From Acidimicrobiia bacterium (lineage in GTDB: Bacteria; Actinomycetota; Acidimicrobiia; Spongiisociales; SHLN01): a stretch of 12,055 bases of DNA. The position numbers and the translations under genes were made by a program. The notes beneath the pieces were generated by a model that did no database searches, was not told the origin of the DNA, and worked only from the letters and a program-made list of their open reading frames with translations. The stretch spans positions 1 to 12,055 of the forward strand of contig JAUXJL010000032.1 of the NCBI GenBank assembly GCA_030624805.1. Reading direction: 5' to 3'. Shown here piece after piece: positions 11,788 through 12,055 of the stretch (position 1 is its first letter; each line of letters begins with the position of its first letter).

Positions 11788-12055
11788 ATATTCTCGCCAT
11801 CGAGACCTCAACCCCGGCCTCTTCGGTGGCGCTCGGCACCGACGACGCCCTCCTGGCCATGGCTCTGCAGGTGGACCGCCGGGGTCACGTCGGTTTCCTG
11901 GCGCCGGCCATGGACTATTGCTTCCAACAGGTGGGCTGGACGCCGAGTGAGCTCGACGCGGTTGTGGTGGATGTTGGCCCGGGCCTGTTTACCGGTATCC
12001 GAGCCGGACTGGCCACCGCCCAGGGGGTGGCGGCGGCGGCCGGAGCCCAGCTGCT
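11784..12055 (+). CDS. tsaB: tRNA threonylcarbamoyladenosine biosynthesis protein TsaB (3' truncated by window end)
   Basis: TsaB is the inactive ASKHA-fold partner that holds TsaD and TsaE in the t6A-making complex. Ninety codons are present before the window ends, less than half of a usual 200-230 residue protein. They show the N-terminal phosphate-loop-like strand MNILAIETSTPASSVAL and the family signature VGPGLFTGIRAGLATAQG (about 71-88). ATG 11784 overlaps the tsaE stop (ATGA), with AGGA just upstream. Nothing suggests a frameshift in the visible part. Confidence 0.93.
   Translation, partial: MNILAIETSTPASSVALGTDDALLAMALQVDRRGHVGFLAPAMDYCFQQVGWTPSELDAVVVDVGPGLFTGIRAGLATAQGVAAAAGAQL

Overview
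The window reads as a high-GC chromosomal housekeeping segment of an uncultured-type actinobacterium, possibly Acidimicrobiia-like. This is inferred from gene order (rplQ tail, truA, rplM, rpsI, glmM, glmS, acpS, nnrE/nnrD, alr, tsaE, tsaB), from GTG/TTG starts and from protein motifs. All genes are on the + strand. No transposase, phage gene, tRNA, rRNA or CRISPR array was seen.

Layout. Bases 1-30 are probably the last codons of rplQ. A 286-bp gap (31-316) carries palindromes and 7-bp repeats. Two small membrane proteins of the Yip1 type (317-796, 804-1331) precede truA (1355-2086). A 289-bp gap (2087-2375) holds hairpins and an eight-unit heptamer array in front of rplM-rpsI (2376-3229, overlapping). 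glmM (3280-4605) follows. The 305-bp gap between glmM and glmS contains a well-formed glmS ribozyme (about 4707-4848). glmS (4911-6746) is followed by three back-to-back hairpins, then acpS (6906-7277). A tightly packed run starts at 7316: fused nnrE-nnrD, alr, a P1-family self-processing peptidase, a family-4 uracil-DNA glycosylase, tsaE and a truncated tsaB. Every junction from nnrD to tsaB is a 4-base GTGA or ATGA overlap.

How the genes fit together. GlmS makes glucosamine-6-phosphate and GlmM converts it to glucosamine-1-phosphate, feeding UDP-GlcNAc and peptidoglycan synthesis; Alr supplies D-alanine for the same wall. The ribozyme should sense the GlmS product and cut the glmS mRNA leader, closing a feedback loop at the entry to amino-sugar synthesis. 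TruA, L13, S9, TsaE and TsaB serve translation and tRNA modification. AcpS activates acyl carrier protein, NnrE/D repairs damaged NAD(P)H, and UDG removes uracil from DNA.

The most notable signals are non-coding: the glmS ribozyme outside its best-known Firmicutes setting, and the intergenic spaces built from 7-bp tandem repeats and a recurring AACGCCTTCGGCGTT palindrome. The coding genes themselves look ordinary.
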